A stretch of 64,000 bases of DNA, from positions 34,877 through 98,876 of the forward strand of contig JAFAFC010000025.1 in assembly GCA_023423715.1 (NCBI GenBank), written 5' to 3'. Made by a program: the position numbers and the translations under genes. This document shows, in pieces, positions 8,656 through 18,160 of this stretch. Each line of letters begins with the position of its first letter. Position 1 is the stretch's first letter. The DNA is from Bacteroidota bacterium. GTDB lineage: Bacteria > Bacteroidota > Bacteroidia > Flavobacteriales > Weeksellaceae. The notes below the pieces were generated by a model. That model searched no databases. It had not been told where the DNA came from and saw only the letters and a program-made list of their open reading frames with translations.

Positions 8656-9384
8656 TTACGCTTCATCTTTTGGCGTATAGGTAATACGATTTTTGCTTTC
8701 TGAGATCACAGAAGGGTTATCTAAACTAAATTTCTTCGTATCCAAAAGCTCCGTAAGCAGCATTCTCATTTGTTCTGCAGCGACTTCAGGAAGGTGCGAT
8801 TTTTTCGCCGCTTCAATCACCTGCTTCTTACTATTCTGTTGAATTTTTGCTAAATCATCTTTAGAAAACAAATTAAAAAACTGCTCTTCTATATTGTAGT
8901 ATTTATAATCGGTTTCCGTAGAAAGAATTTCGGGCGGCGGAAAATGGATCAACTTTACTTTTCTGTTTTCTTCATCCACTTCCCATTGAAATTTTTCAAA
9001 ATCATAACCCACTAATATTTTAGCTTCAACAATGACTAAAGCGCGCTTTTTTGACGGAATAAAATTGAATATTTTAGATGTTTCTTCATAGTTGTAAATC
9101 TCATTGAAATGGCCTTCTGCAGAAACTACTTTGAAAACCTTTCGCATACTTTCTGCAATGGTGTGCGAACTTTCTAAAACGACTGGTGGCTCCGATTTGA
9201 AATTTCGACTTGCCAAAAAAGCAATAACACCACCCAAAATAAGACCCAACAAAAGCATTAAAACGATGGTTATCATTTGTGCGGATTCCGTTTGCGTCAT
9301 TTGGTAGAGGAAAAAACCAAAGAAAACGAGCATTAAAATCCCTACAATCCAAAGTATCGTCTTAAATTTTTTAGTATCCATCAT
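8656..9384 (-). CDS. DUF4230 membrane-anchored protein
   Basis: A 242-residue protein with two N-terminal transmembrane segments (WIVGILMLVFFGFFLYQM and ITIVLMLLLGLILGGVIAFLA) and a soluble domain matching DUF4230: ALVIVEAKILVGYDFEKF, VDEENRKVKLIHFPPPEIL, and a C-terminal helix with QMRMLLTELL. Many bacteria, including Bacteroidota, encode one; the role is unknown. I chose the ATG at 9384 (MMDTKKF); the upstream ATG at 9429 would add a Cys-rich 15-residue leader without support. It is divergent from aqpZ and appears to be monocistronic. Confidence 0.75.
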   Translation of the reverse strand: MMDTKKFKTILWIVGILMLVFFGFFLYQMTQTESAQMITIVLMLLLGLILGGVIAFLASRNFKSEPPVVLESSHTIAESMRKVFKVVSAEGHFNEIYNYEETSKIFNFIPSKKRALVIVEAKILVGYDFEKFQWEVDEENRKVKLIHFPPPEILSTETDYKYYNIEEQFFNLFSKDDLAKIQQNSKKQVIEAAKKSHLPEVAAEQMRMLLTELLDTKKFSLDNPSVISESKNRITYTPKDEA

Positions 9385-9494
9385 GTGTTTGTTCAAATAT
9401 GTAAAGGTAAAATTACAACAATTCAGCAAAAGTAGCTTTATAAACCGAACATCATTTTTTTAACTAAAATTCGATTTTCAATTAAAAAAAATTC

Positions 9495-9502
9495 TAAATT
9501 TG
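9495..9502 (+). promoter_or_regulatory. Putative -7 box for aqpZ
   Basis: TAAATTTG matches TAnnTTTG, 22 nt before the aqpZ ATG. No good -33 TTG was seen. Confidence 0.45.
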
Positions 9503-9524
9503 GATAACAATTAAAAAACAAATT

Positions 9525-10250
9525 ATGATTAAAAAATTATTTGCTGAGTTTTTCGGCACGTTCTGGTTGGTTTTTGGAGGTTGTGGTAGTGCGATTTTTG
9601 CATCGCAAATTGCCCCAGCTGAAAGTGGACAACTAGGTATTCTTTTGGTAGGCGTTGCATTAGCTTTCGGTCTTACTGTATTAACGATGGCGTACGCTGT
9701 TGGACATATTTCTGGAGGACATTTCAACCCCGCGGTTTCTGCTGGCTTAGTTGCTGGAGGTCGTTTTTCTGCTAAAGATTTCATTCCGTATGTAGTTGCT
9801 CAATGTGTTGGCGCAACGGCAGCCGCTGGTGCTTTGTATGTCATTTATGGTGGTGCAGGTGACGGAAGCGCAGGATCATTTGCAACGAATTTCTACGATT
9901 CGGCGGTGTATTTCGGGAAGAGTTATACGCTTCAAGCAGCTTTTTTAGCAGAATTCCTATTGACAGCGTTTTTCCTAATTATCATTATGGGAACAACGGA
10001 TAAATTCGCGAATGGAAAATTTGCTGGAATTGCTATTGGATTGGCTTTGACGTTAATTCACTTGATTTCAATTCCAATCACCAATACATCGGTAAACCCT
10101 GCAAGATCGTTGTCACAAGCTGTTTTCGTAGGCGGACAAGCCATGAGCCAACTATGGTTATTCTGGGTTGCTCCACTTTTAGGTGGAATTACAGGAGGTT
10201 TGATTTATAAATTCTTACTTCAAAGAACCGATGCGGAAGCGGCGGCTTAA
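9525..10250 (+). CDS. aqpZ: Aquaporin Z
   Basis: A 241-residue inner-membrane water channel with six membrane spans and both NPA half-helices: GGHFNPAVS (NPA at 68-70) and NTSVNPARS (NPA at 191-193). The selectivity-filter residues of AqpZ are conserved with a +5 offset from Escherichia coli: Phe48, His179, Thr188 and Arg194, which indicates a strict water pore rather than a glycerol facilitator. LIHLISIPITNTSVNPARS is nearly identical to the E. coli segment. It is monocistronic, with its own -7 box at 9495-9502 and a terminator at 10281-10309, and is divergent from the DUF4230 gene. Confidence 0.96.
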   Translation: MIKKLFAEFFGTFWLVFGGCGSAIFASQIAPAESGQLGILLVGVALAFGLTVLTMAYAVGHISGGHFNPAVSAGLVAGGRFSAKDFIPYVVAQCVGATAAAGALYVIYGGAGDGSAGSFATNFYDSAVYFGKSYTLQAAFLAEFLLTAFFLIIIMGTTDKFANGKFAGIAIGLALTLIHLISIPITNTSVNPARSLSQAVFVGGQAMSQLWLFWVAPLLGGITGGLIYKFLLQRTDAEAAA

Positions 10251-10280
10251 TTAAAAAAGTAAAAACATAACAAAATACAA

Positions 10281-10309
10281 AAACCTGCACTAGTGCAGGT
10301 TTTTTTTTA
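10281..10309. terminator. Bidirectional terminator
   Basis: The perfect palindrome CCTGCACTAGTGCAGG, flanked by A and T runs, lies between convergent aqpZ and the acyl-protein synthetase-like gene. Confidence 0.85.
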
Positions 10310-11290
10310 TGACACCAAAAGGCTACATCCTCGAATATCGGAATGATCTATTCTTCCTAAAACTTGGAATTTACCGTTCTGAATTTTTCCTAAATCTTGA
10401 GTGGCAATAAATGAGCACGAATGTCGATTCGCCAAATCAATAATGTTTATTGCGCCCGTTCTTCCATCCTCCATGTATGAAAATGGATCTTCGGTGTTTC
10501 GAATTAAAACACGCATCCAATTTGGAGTTTGATATTCATTTTCTCCCAACGAATAGGCTTGTGAAAGCAATTCCGTCATGGAATATTCCGAATAAATTTT
10601 GTTAGTCTGAAATCCATTTTGAAGAATCCGAAGCAACTCATCCTTGGTCATTTCTTCTTTTCGACCTTTCATTCCGCCCGTTTCAATAACGGTTAAAGAT
10701 TCATTTTTTAAAAGTTGATTTGGATGCGTTTCGCAAAAATCAAGAAAATCCAATAAGGCGAAAGAAACCCCAAACAAAAGGATTTTTTTATTTTGAAGTT
10801 GATTTAATAAGTTTAACAAATCTTCGTGATTGTATAGAAAATATCCGTTTTCTGGTTTCGCTGATTTTTTCATCAGAAAATCCACCATGTAAATTAAAGA
10901 AGAATGTGAATTTTCGGAATAACTCGGCAACAGACCAAGGAAAACATAATCTTCAGGCTTGCCAATAAACTGCTCAAAACTTCGATAAATGCTTTCTTCA
11001 TACAAATGGAAATCCGTAATCCAATGCTTAGAACGATTCATTTGTGTGGTTCCCGAACTTTGAAAATAAGTTTCTGCACTCGAATTCTGATCTAAAATCG
11101 TATGATTTTTAAACATTTCAATCGGCAAAAAAGGAATATCATTGATGTCTTTTATTACTGCTGGATTAATTTTTAAATAATCAACAAACTTTCGATAAAC
11201 CTCCACATTTTCGTACTGATAACGGAATGTTTCGATACAAACTTGGGTAAATTCTTCTTCGGTTTTTATCTTAAATAGAGCATTCAGCAT
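10307..11290 (-). CDS. LuxE-like acyl-protein synthetase
   Basis: A 327-residue protein of the LuxE/PaaK-like adenylate-forming superfamily. Visible features are IPFLPIEMFKNH near residue 52, the AMP-binding loop FQSSGTTQMNRSKHW (76-90), VIETGGMKGR near 206, and YSMTELLSQAY near 239, the usual (Y/F)xxTE position. LuxE activates a fatty acid as acyl-AMP and passes it to a protein thiol. In flavobacteria a stand-alone homologue is common and no lux genes are nearby, so the acceptor and substrate are unknown. It starts 18 nt after the end of lpxH and probably shares its transcript; its stop codon lies inside the T-run of the terminator. Confidence 0.8.
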   Translation of the reverse strand: MLNALFKIKTEEEFTQVCIETFRYQYENVEVYRKFVDYLKINPAVIKDINDIPFLPIEMFKNHTILDQNSSAETYFQSSGTTQMNRSKHWITDFHLYEESIYRSFEQFIGKPEDYVFLGLLPSYSENSHSSLIYMVDFLMKKSAKPENGYFLYNHEDLLNLLNQLQNKKILLFGVSFALLDFLDFCETHPNQLLKNESLTVIETGGMKGRKEEMTKDELLRILQNGFQTNKIYSEYSMTELLSQAYSLGENEYQTPNWMRVLIRNTEDPFSYMEDGRTGAINIIDLANRHSCSFIATQDLGKIQNGKFQVLGRIDHSDIRGCSLLVS

Positions 11291-11308
11291 CTTTTCTCCT
11301 TCTTACTT

Positions 11309-12076
11309 TTACTGATACGTTTCAATTCTAAAATCTACACCATCGAAAACGCCATAAGTGAAATACGAAATCCAATCGCCAAGATTGACATATTTTGCCT
11401 TTCCCTCCAAATCTAAAATCATCGGAAGGTGGCGGTGTCCGTACACGAAATAATCAATTTTTTCGGTTTTCAATTTCTCTTTGGAATAGATAATTAAGAA
11501 TTCTTTATCCTCACCCAAAAACTCTTTATCTTCTTCACCTGAAATCATTTTATTCTTGGTGGAAAAGTAAATCGCCACTTTCATAGCAATATCGGGATGA
11601 AGCCAATTAAAAGCCCATTGCGCCACTGGATTCGTGAAGAGTTTCTTCATTCGTTTATAGCCTTTATCACCTGGCCCAAGTCCGTCTCCATGCGCTAAAA
11701 GGAATTTTTTCCCCGAAATAGTGTAATATCGTTTTTCAAAATAAACAGGAATTCCCAATTCTTCTTCGAAATAATTTTTCATCCAAAGATCATGGTTTCC
11801 AACGAAGAAATAAATATCAATTCCAGCATCTTTCAACTCCGCAATTTTCCCTAAAACACGGACAAAACCTTTAGGAACTACATACTTCCACTCATGCCAA
11901 AAATCAAATAAATCGCCCATCAAAAATAAAACTTGGGCGTCTTTTTTGATTTCGTCTAGCCAACGGATAAATCGATCTTCCCGCACCTTGCTCTCTTTGG
12001 GAGTTGGCGCCCCGAAATGTTGATCGGATGCGAAGTAGATTTTCTTGTTAGCTTGTAATTCTATTGTTGTCATCAA
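11309..12076 (-). CDS. lpxH: UDP-2,3-diacylglucosamine diphosphatase (LpxH-like)
   Basis: A 255-residue calcineurin-like metallophosphoesterase. The metal-binding blocks appear in order: FASDQHFG (DxH), GDLFDFWHEW, FFVGNHDLW, LLAHGDGLG and YGHRHLP. The order and FDFWHEW spacing match LpxH, which cleaves UDP-2,3-diacylglucosamine to lipid X in lipid A synthesis at the cytoplasmic face of the inner membrane. In flavobacteria the same family also includes related phosphoesterases, so exact identity is likely rather than proven. It sits between queD and the LuxE-like gene in a three-gene minus-strand run. Confidence 0.83.
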   Translation of the reverse strand: MMTTIELQANKKIYFASDQHFGAPTPKESKVREDRFIRWLDEIKKDAQVLFLMGDLFDFWHEWKYVVPKGFVRVLGKIAELKDAGIDIYFFVGNHDLWMKNYFEEELGIPVYFEKRYYTISGKKFLLAHGDGLGPGDKGYKRMKKLFTNPVAQWAFNWLHPDIAMKVAIYFSTKNKMISGEEDKEFLGEDKEFLIIYSKEKLKTEKIDYFVYGHRHLPMILDLEGKAKYVNLGDWISYFTYGVFDGVDFRIETYQ

Positions 12077-12133
12077 TGTTTTTTGAAAATACGGTGACGA
12101 ATATTTTTAAACTTTCGTTCTTGATTTTAAATC

Positions 12134-12580
12134 TTACCTATTATCTTCTGCAAACCATTCTCCATACGAGTTTTCGGTTTCGTGAAGTTTAAGATAGGCT
12201 AATTCTACAGAACTTGGAAGTTGTTTTTTAATTTTGGCGGCGATATCGTACAACATGTTTTCACACGTTGGTTGATACGGACAAAAAATCACGTTATGAC
12301 CTTCGTCTTTTAATTTCTGCCCTAAATTTTGATGCGGAGAATTTCCGTTCACCAAAACCGCATGATCCCAAACATCCACAACTTCTTCCTTGACAATTTT
12401 CTTGATATCGCCGAAATCAACGACCATTCCGTTTTTTACATTATCTAAATCGTCAATCGGTTTTCCTTTTACCGTAACAAAAAGTTTATACGAATGGCCA
12501 TGCATATTTTTACATTTTCCATCGTAATTGTAGAGAACGTGAGCCGTTTCGAAGGTGAAAATTTTAGTGATGCGAATCAT
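12134..12580 (-). CDS. queD: 6-carboxytetrahydropterin synthase (QueD)
   Basis: A 148-residue member of the 6-pyruvoyl-tetrahydropterin synthase family. FETAHVLYNYDGKCKNMHGHSY supplies the three zinc-binding His residues (HxL and HGH) and the catalytic Cys between them; MVVDFGDIK and HETENSYGEW are the other family signatures, the Glu anchoring the pterin. QueD makes 6-carboxytetrahydropterin, the second step to the tRNA base queuosine. I chose the ATG at 12580 (MIRITKIF); an ATG at 12595 would add five residues. It is first in the run with lpxH and the LuxE-like gene. Confidence 0.92.
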   Translation of the reverse strand: MIRITKIFTFETAHVLYNYDGKCKNMHGHSYKLFVTVKGKPIDDLDNVKNGMVVDFGDIKKIVKEEVVDVWDHAVLVNGNSPHQNLGQKLKDEGHNVIFCPYQPTCENMLYDIAAKIKKQLPSSVELAYLKLHETENSYGEWFAEDNR

Positions 12581-12650
12581 AGTGCAAAGATACATAATCT
12601 AATTTTCTTTTAAACGTTCATTTTACGCCTGATAATCAAAACAAATACCC

Positions 12651-12658
12651 TATTTTTG
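12651..12658 (+). promoter_or_regulatory. Putative -7 box for the S9 peptidase
   Basis: TATTTTTG fits TAnnTTTG and lies 17 nt before the ATG at 12676. No clear -33 TTG is seen. Confidence 0.4.
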
Positions 12659-12675
12659 GGCGAAATCTTGTATTT

Positions 12676-15027
12676 ATGAATCTGAAAAAATTTACATTAC
12701 CACTTCTTTGTTTGGTTCAATTTACTTTTGCGCAGACGTCCAGTTTGAAATTGGAAGAAATCATGAAAGGGGAAGAGTTTATCGGCTATCAACCAGAAAA
12801 TCCGGTTTGGGGTTTTGATAATGAAACGGTTTATTTTGATTGGAACCCGAAAAAAGAAGTCGGCAAAAGCACCTATTTCTGGAAAAAAGGCATGGCTCAA
12901 CCTGAAAAAGCGGATGCCAATGACGCCAAATTTTATCAAAACAGATTTGTAACGCAAGATTATCAAAACTACTATTACACGGAAGGTGGCGCCGTATATT
13001 CGTACAATTCTTCAACAAAAAAGAAGAAGAAACTATTTCAAAATTCTGGTTTTGTTTCGAATCTAAGTTTAGGGAAAAATGGTGTCGTTTTCTTTGAACA
13101 AAGTGGAAATATCTACAAAATAGATACGCAAGAAGGAAGCTTGATCCAAATCACCAATTTTGCTAAAAAATCGTCTGAAAAAGAGGATAAAAAAGAAGAT
13201 TTCTTAAAAGAGCAACAAAAGGAACTTTTCCAATATGTTCGTGATCAAGAAACTAGAAAAAAATTCAACGAAGACAAGAAAAAACTGGTTGAAAAAGCGT
13301 TTCCAAAAGCATTTTCTGCACCAAATGACATATGGTCTTTAGCTGCAAATCCGAATGGAAAATTCGTCACTTTTGTTGAGGGAAAAAGAGCGAGTGGTAA
13401 GCAAGAAAAGATGTTGGATTTCATCACGGATGACGGGTACAACAAAGTAGAAGACACAAAGTCAAAAGTTTCTACTCAAAATATGTATCCTATAAAAGTG
13501 GGGATTTTCAACATTGAAAAAGATACCGTGTATTATGCTAATTTTTCAAAACTTAGCGGAATTGATATCGCTCCAAACTATCTAAAAGACTATCCCGCAA
13601 AGGAAACTAAAAAAGACGCGAAAAAAGATGAACGCTATTTTACGGTTGGAAAAACGATTTATAATCGCGACGGAAACATTGCCATCATGGACGTTCGCAG
13701 CCAAGACAATAAAGACAGATGGATCGTTCAACTCAATCTTAATGATGGAAGTTTAACGGAAATCGATCATCAACACGATGACGCTTGGATTGGTGGACCT
13801 GGAATTCCAGCGCATTATTTCAGTACTGGAAATTTAGGATTTTTAGCAGATGATGCAACTCTATTTTTCCAATCGGAAGCAACTGGTTTTTCTCATTTGT
13901 ATACCTATCACATTCCAACAAAAACAAAAAAACAACTCACCTCTGGAAATTGGGAAGTTCGTAGCGCAACGCTTTCAAAAGACAAAAAAAGTTTCTATTT
14001 ATCGACCAATACAACTCATCCGGGAAATCGCGAATTCTATAAAATGTCGGTTTCAGGAGGAAACCTTCAACCTATTCTAACTCAAGATGGAGCACATGAA
14101 GTTTCACTTTCGCCCGACGAGAAGAAACTTATAGTACGGTATTCTTACAAAGATAAACCTTGGGAATTGTACGTTTCTCCAAACCAAGAAAAGGCAAAAC
14201 TTCAACAAATCACGAAATCAACCACTGCTGAATTTAATTCGTATTCATGGAGAAAACCCGAAGTAATCACCTATAAAGCGCAAGATGGAAAAACGATTTA
14301 TGCGCGTTTATACCAACCTCAGCAAAATGCCAAAAATACGGCAGCCGTTATTTTTGTTCATGGTGCAGGGTATCTTCAAAACGCCCATAATTGGTGGAGC
14401 AATTACCATCGCGAATACATGTTCCATAACTTGTTAGTGGATCAAGGCTATACAGTTTTGGACATCGATTATCGTGCAAGTGATGGTTACGGAAGAGATA
14501 CAAGAACGGGAATCTATCGCCATATGGGAGGAAAAGATCTATCCGATCATGTTGATGGCAAAAAATATTTGGTCCAAAACTTAGGAATCAATCCTGACAA
14601 AGTAGGAATTTACGGTGGAAGTTATGGTGGCTTTATAACATTGATGGCTTTATTAACCGAGCCAAAAGAGTTTAAAGTTGGTGCAGCTTTACGATCCGTG
14701 ACGGATTGGGCGCATTACAACCACGGATATACGGGAAATATTCTCAATTATCCGGAAACCGACCCTAAAGCATACAAACAATCTTCACCCATTTATTTCG
14801 CTGAAAATCTAGAAGGAAAACTTCTGATGTTGCACGGAATGGTTGATGATAATGTGGAATACAAAGACATTGTACGACTTTCGCAACGTTTTATTGAGTT
14901 GGGTAAAAAAGATTGGGACCTTGCCTCTTTCCCTGTGGAAGCGCATGGTTTCAAAGAATCGTATTCTTGGTATGATGAGTATCGCCGAATTTTAGAACAT
15001 TTCAACAAAAATTTATTGAATAAATAA
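12676..15027 (+). CDS. S9 family peptidase, prolyl oligopeptidase type
   Basis: A 783-residue exported serine peptidase with a signal peptide ending near FTFAQ, a beta-propeller (about 40-520) with a long Lys/Asp/Glu-rich insert (KKSSEKEDKKEDFLKEQQKE), and a C-terminal hydrolase domain. The triad is Ser649 (YGGSYGGF), Asp near 724-725 (HGMVDDN) and His757 (VEAHGF). It is related to the peptidase at 2240-4381 but is longer and diverged, with a different active-site motif (GGSYGG versus GWSFGG). It probably trims periplasmic peptides. It is monocistronic, with a strong terminator after it. Confidence 0.88.
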   Translation: MNLKKFTLPLLCLVQFTFAQTSSLKLEEIMKGEEFIGYQPENPVWGFDNETVYFDWNPKKEVGKSTYFWKKGMAQPEKADANDAKFYQNRFVTQDYQNYYYTEGGAVYSYNSSTKKKKKLFQNSGFVSNLSLGKNGVVFFEQSGNIYKIDTQEGSLIQITNFAKKSSEKEDKKEDFLKEQQKELFQYVRDQETRKKFNEDKKKLVEKAFPKAFSAPNDIWSLAANPNGKFVTFVEGKRASGKQEKMLDFITDDGYNKVEDTKSKVSTQNMYPIKVGIFNIEKDTVYYANFSKLSGIDIAPNYLKDYPAKETKKDAKKDERYFTVGKTIYNRDGNIAIMDVRSQDNKDRWIVQLNLNDGSLTEIDHQHDDAWIGGPGIPAHYFSTGNLGFLADDATLFFQSEATGFSHLYTYHIPTKTKKQLTSGNWEVRSATLSKDKKSFYLSTNTTHPGNREFYKMSVSGGNLQPILTQDGAHEVSLSPDEKKLIVRYSYKDKPWELYVSPNQEKAKLQQITKSTTAEFNSYSWRKPEVITYKAQDGKTIYARLYQPQQNAKNTAAVIFVHGAGYLQNAHNWWSNYHREYMFHNLLVDQGYTVLDIDYRASDGYGRDTRTGIYRHMGGKDLSDHVDGKKYLVQNLGINPDKVGIYGGSYGGFITLMALLTEPKEFKVGAALRSVTDWAHYNHGYTGNILNYPETDPKAYKQSSPIYFAENLEGKLLMLHGMVDDNVEYKDIVRLSQRFIELGKKDWDLASFPVEAHGFKESYSWYDEYRRILEHFNKNLLNK

Positions 15028-15029
15028 AA

Positions 15030-15062
15030 GTAAAATCCTCACCATTTGGGTGAGGATTTTAC
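15030..15062. terminator. Bidirectional terminator
   Basis: The stem TAAAATCCTCAC / GTGAGGATTTTA with a 7-nt loop lies between the convergent S9 peptidase and aceA. Confidence 0.88.
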
Positions 15063-15100
15063 ATTAAAATTGGAATTAAATAATTAAATAACAAATACTA

Positions 15101-16393
15101 TTAATGAAACTGTTCTTCTTCAGTGGAGCCCGCTAGCGCAGTTGTAGAAACCTTTCCAGAAGTCACTACGGTTTGAACTGTATCGAAATATCCCGTTCCT
15201 ACAAAACTTTGATGTTTCACCGCTCGGAAACCTTTGGCTTGAAGTGCAAATTCTCGTTCTTGCAATTCAGAATAGCCTGCCATACCACGTTCACGGTAAG
15301 CCGAAGCCAATTCAAACATCGATGTATTAAGTGCATGAAAGCCTGCTAATGTTATAAATTGAAACTTGTATCCCATTGCTGCCAATTCTTCTCTAAATGT
15401 TTCCATTTCGGCAACGGATAATTTTGCTGCCCAATTAAAAGAAGGTGAACAATTGTAAGCCAGCATTTTTCCAGGAAATTTTGCATGAATACCTTCGGCA
15501 AATTTTCTTGCATACTCTAAATCCGGATTTGAGGTTTCCATCCAAATTAAATCCGCATATGGAGCATACGCCAAACCACGAGCAATTCCTTGTCCCACAC
15601 CATTATTCACTTTATAAAAACCTTCGGAAGTTCGCTCACCAAGAATAATAAATTCGTGATCCCGCTCATCGATATCGGAAGTCAACAAATCTGCTGCATC
15701 AGCATCGGTTCTCGCAACCAAAACCGTGGGAACGCCGCATACATCGGATGCTAAACGAGCCGCAACCAGTTTGTTAATCGCTTCTTGTGTAGGCACCAAC
15801 ACTTTGCCGCCCAAATGACCACACTTTTTTGCAGAAGAAAGTTGATCTTCAAAATGAACGCCCGCGGCACCTGCTTCTATCATTTGTTTCATCAACTCAA
15901 AAGCATTGAGATTCCCACCAAAACCCGCTTCAGCATCTGCAACAATGGGAACCAAATAGTTTCTCCGATTAACTTCATCCACACAATTCACACTTTGAAT
16001 TTGATCCGCGCGCAACAACGCATTGTTAATTCGTTTCACTACAGACGGAACTGAATTCGCAGGATACAAACTTTGATCGGGATACATTTCGCCTGAAAGA
16101 TTTGCATCCGCCGCCACTTGCCAACCTGAAAGATAAATCGCTTCTAAACCAGCATCCACTTCCTGAACGGCTTGATTTCCTGTTAATGCTCCCAAACCTG
16201 CTACAAATGGTTGTGAATTTAATTTTTGCCATAGTGTTTTTGCCATTTCGGTCGCTATCGTGTATTCTATCGTATAGCTGCCTCGAAGTTTTAGCACATC
16301 TTCGGCTGTATAAGGCCTTTCAACACCTTTCCATCTTGGGTTTTCTGCCCAATCTTTTTCTAAATTTTGGATTTTTAATTCTTGCTTTGTCAT
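15101..16393 (-). CDS. aceA: Isocitrate lyase
   Basis: A 430-residue cytoplasmic enzyme that splits isocitrate into glyoxylate and succinate, the first step of the glyoxylate shunt. The catalytic Cys is in KKCGHLGGK (near residue 190, as in E. coli); other signatures are RNYLVPIVADAEAGFGG, GVHFEDQLSSAKKC, TDADAADLL and WMETSNPD. The ATG at 16393 (MTKQELKIQ) is chosen because the 31 residues from an upstream ATG at 16486 do not resemble the family. It follows aceB by 137 nt on the same strand, so both are probably one transcription unit. Confidence 0.96.
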   Translation of the reverse strand: MTKQELKIQNLEKDWAENPRWKGVERPYTAEDVLKLRGSYTIEYTIATEMAKTLWQKLNSQPFVAGLGALTGNQAVQEVDAGLEAIYLSGWQVAADANLSGEMYPDQSLYPANSVPSVVKRINNALLRADQIQSVNCVDEVNRRNYLVPIVADAEAGFGGNLNAFELMKQMIEAGAAGVHFEDQLSSAKKCGHLGGKVLVPTQEAINKLVAARLASDVCGVPTVLVARTDADAADLLTSDIDERDHEFIILGERTSEGFYKVNNGVGQGIARGLAYAPYADLIWMETSNPDLEYARKFAEGIHAKFPGKMLAYNCSPSFNWAAKLSVAEMETFREELAAMGYKFQFITLAGFHALNTSMFELASAYRERGMAGYSELQEREFALQAKGFRAVKHQSFVGTGYFDTVQTVVTSGKVSTTALAGSTEEEQFH

Positions 16394-16530
16394 GATATTT
16401 TGGATTTGATAGTTTCTAATATTTTGTTGAAATAGTACCTCTAAAATTAAAAGGAAGTTGACACTAAAGCCCTTCCCTTCACCCAACTGGTGAAAGTTTC
16501 AAGCTCGTAAAGTCTTAATTTTAAATAGGT

Positions 16531-18105
16531 TTAAAGATATCTGTATGCTTTAAGAGTCAAAAACTCTTCGAACTTATCCGAGCAAACCAATTCGTTAAAA
16601 ATCTCGGTTGCCAATTGAAATTTTCCGTTTTGGTACCGTTCTTCGCCAACATAGGTTTTGATATTTTCTAATTCTTCTTGCTCCCATCGAAAAACCTTAT
16701 CGCAAGTCAGAATTCGCCCATCCTCCATTCTCGCTTCATTATGAAGCCATTGCCAGACCTGACTTCTAGAAATTTCTGCTGTCGCTGCATCTTCCATTAA
16801 GTGATAAATCGCTGCAGCGCCTGTTCCCATCAACCAAGATTCGATATATAAAATTGCAACATTGATATTTTTCCGTACTCCTTGTTCAGTTATTTTCCCT
16901 TTTGGAACTTCCAAAAGCTCCTTTTCCGAAACCTGCGTCGTTATTTTTTTATGAATTTGATTGGGCGTCGGCATAAATTCGTCGAAAATTTCTTTTGCGA
17001 CCGAAACCAAAGCCGGATGCGCCACCCATGTTCCGTCGTGTCCATTTTTCACCTCACGTTCCTTATCTGCGCGAACTTTTTCAAAAGCCAAATGATTGGC
17101 CTCCTCATCGCCTTTCACCGGAATTTGCGCCGCCATTCCCCCTATTGCAAAGACACCACGACGATGACAAACAGAAATTACGCGCTCGGAATACGCCTTC
17201 ATAAAGGGAGCTATCATCGTTACTTGATCTCGATCCGGAACTAAAAACTCAGGAAGATTTCGAAATTTTTTGATATATGAAAAAATATAATCCCATCGTC
17301 CACAATTCAACCCTTTGGAATGTTCTTTTAATTCATATAAAATCTCATCCAATTGGAAAGAAGCCGTTATTGTTTCAATCAAAACCGTTGCTTTAATACT
17401 TCCCTGAGGGATTTCAAGATAATTTTGCGCAAAAACAAAAACATCATTCCACCAACGAGCTTCTTTATAATGCTCTAGTTTTGGAAGGTAAAAATACGGC
17501 CGTGAACCGTTTTCCAACAGCGCCTTTGCATTTCGAAAAAAGTACAACCCGAAGTCGATTAAAGAACCAGAAGCTTCTTCATCGTTAATCAAAATATGCT
17601 TTTCATTCAAATGTAAGCCTCGTGGACGCACAAAAAGACTCGCCACTTTTTCATTTAATTCATATCGTTTTCCACCTTCATTTTCGAATGAAATTTCGCC
17701 TCGCACCGCATCCGAAAGATTCAATTGGCCTTCCATGCAATTATCCCAAGTTGGCGAATTACTATCTTCGAAATCAGCCATAAAACAATTCGCTCCGGAA
17801 TTCAACGCATTAATAATCATTTTACGATCCACAGGTCCTGTAATTTCAACGCGACGATCGAGAATATCTTCAGGAATCGAGGCACATGTCCAATCACTAG
17901 TTCGGATTGCTTCAGTTTCTGGCGGAAAAGTAGGCATAATTCCTTGATCAAATTCCAATTGCATTCGATTACGTTCTTCCAATAAACCTAACCGAACTGG
18001 ATTAAATTGTTCATGAAGCGCAATTAAAAAATCGACAACTTCTTCTGAAAAAATGGATTCATACGGATTTAAATGTTGAATTTTGAATTTTGTTTGCGTT
18101 TCCAT
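16531..18105 (-). CDS. aceB: Malate synthase A
   Basis: A 524-residue cytoplasmic enzyme that condenses glyoxylate with acetyl-CoA to malate, completing the glyoxylate shunt. Signatures are NCFMADFEDSNSPTWDN near residue 108, FVRPRGLHLNEKH, IKATVLIETITASFQ near 250 (with the Mg-binding Glu), LNCGRWDYIFSYIK, and NGHDGTWVAHPAL. The length matches E. coli AceB. It leads the aceB-aceA unit. The upstream region (18106-18306) carries a full promoter, a 16-bp perfect palindrome and a divergent ScfR/RamB-type regulator, the pattern expected for acetate or fatty-acid control. Confidence 0.97.
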   Translation of the reverse strand: METQTKFKIQHLNPYESIFSEEVVDFLIALHEQFNPVRLGLLEERNRMQLEFDQGIMPTFPPETEAIRTSDWTCASIPEDILDRRVEITGPVDRKMIINALNSGANCFMADFEDSNSPTWDNCMEGQLNLSDAVRGEISFENEGGKRYELNEKVASLFVRPRGLHLNEKHILINDEEASGSLIDFGLYFFRNAKALLENGSRPYFYLPKLEHYKEARWWNDVFVFAQNYLEIPQGSIKATVLIETITASFQLDEILYELKEHSKGLNCGRWDYIFSYIKKFRNLPEFLVPDRDQVTMIAPFMKAYSERVISVCHRRGVFAIGGMAAQIPVKGDEEANHLAFEKVRADKEREVKNGHDGTWVAHPALVSVAKEIFDEFMPTPNQIHKKITTQVSEKELLEVPKGKITEQGVRKNINVAILYIESWLMGTGAAAIYHLMEDAATAEISRSQVWQWLHNEARMEDGRILTCDKVFRWEQEELENIKTYVGEERYQNGKFQLATEIFNELVCSDKFEEFLTLKAYRYL

Positions 18106-18133
18106 AAAAATAAATTTTGATGATTGGTTGAGA

Positions 18134-18160
18134 CAAACTTAGAAAAAATATTTTCACCAA
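18134..18160 (-). promoter_or_regulatory. aceB promoter (-33 TTG, -7 TAAGTTTG)
   Basis: On the minus strand TTG (18160-18158) and TAAGTTTG (18141-18134) are 16 nt apart, close to the Bacteroidota spacing. The palindrome at 18161-18176 abuts the -33 element. Confidence 0.6.

Noticed and set aside
16394..16530. A terminator or attenuator between aceB and aceA (TTCACC-CAACT-GGTGAA).
   Set aside because: Arms are only 6 bp and no T-run follows on the minus strand.
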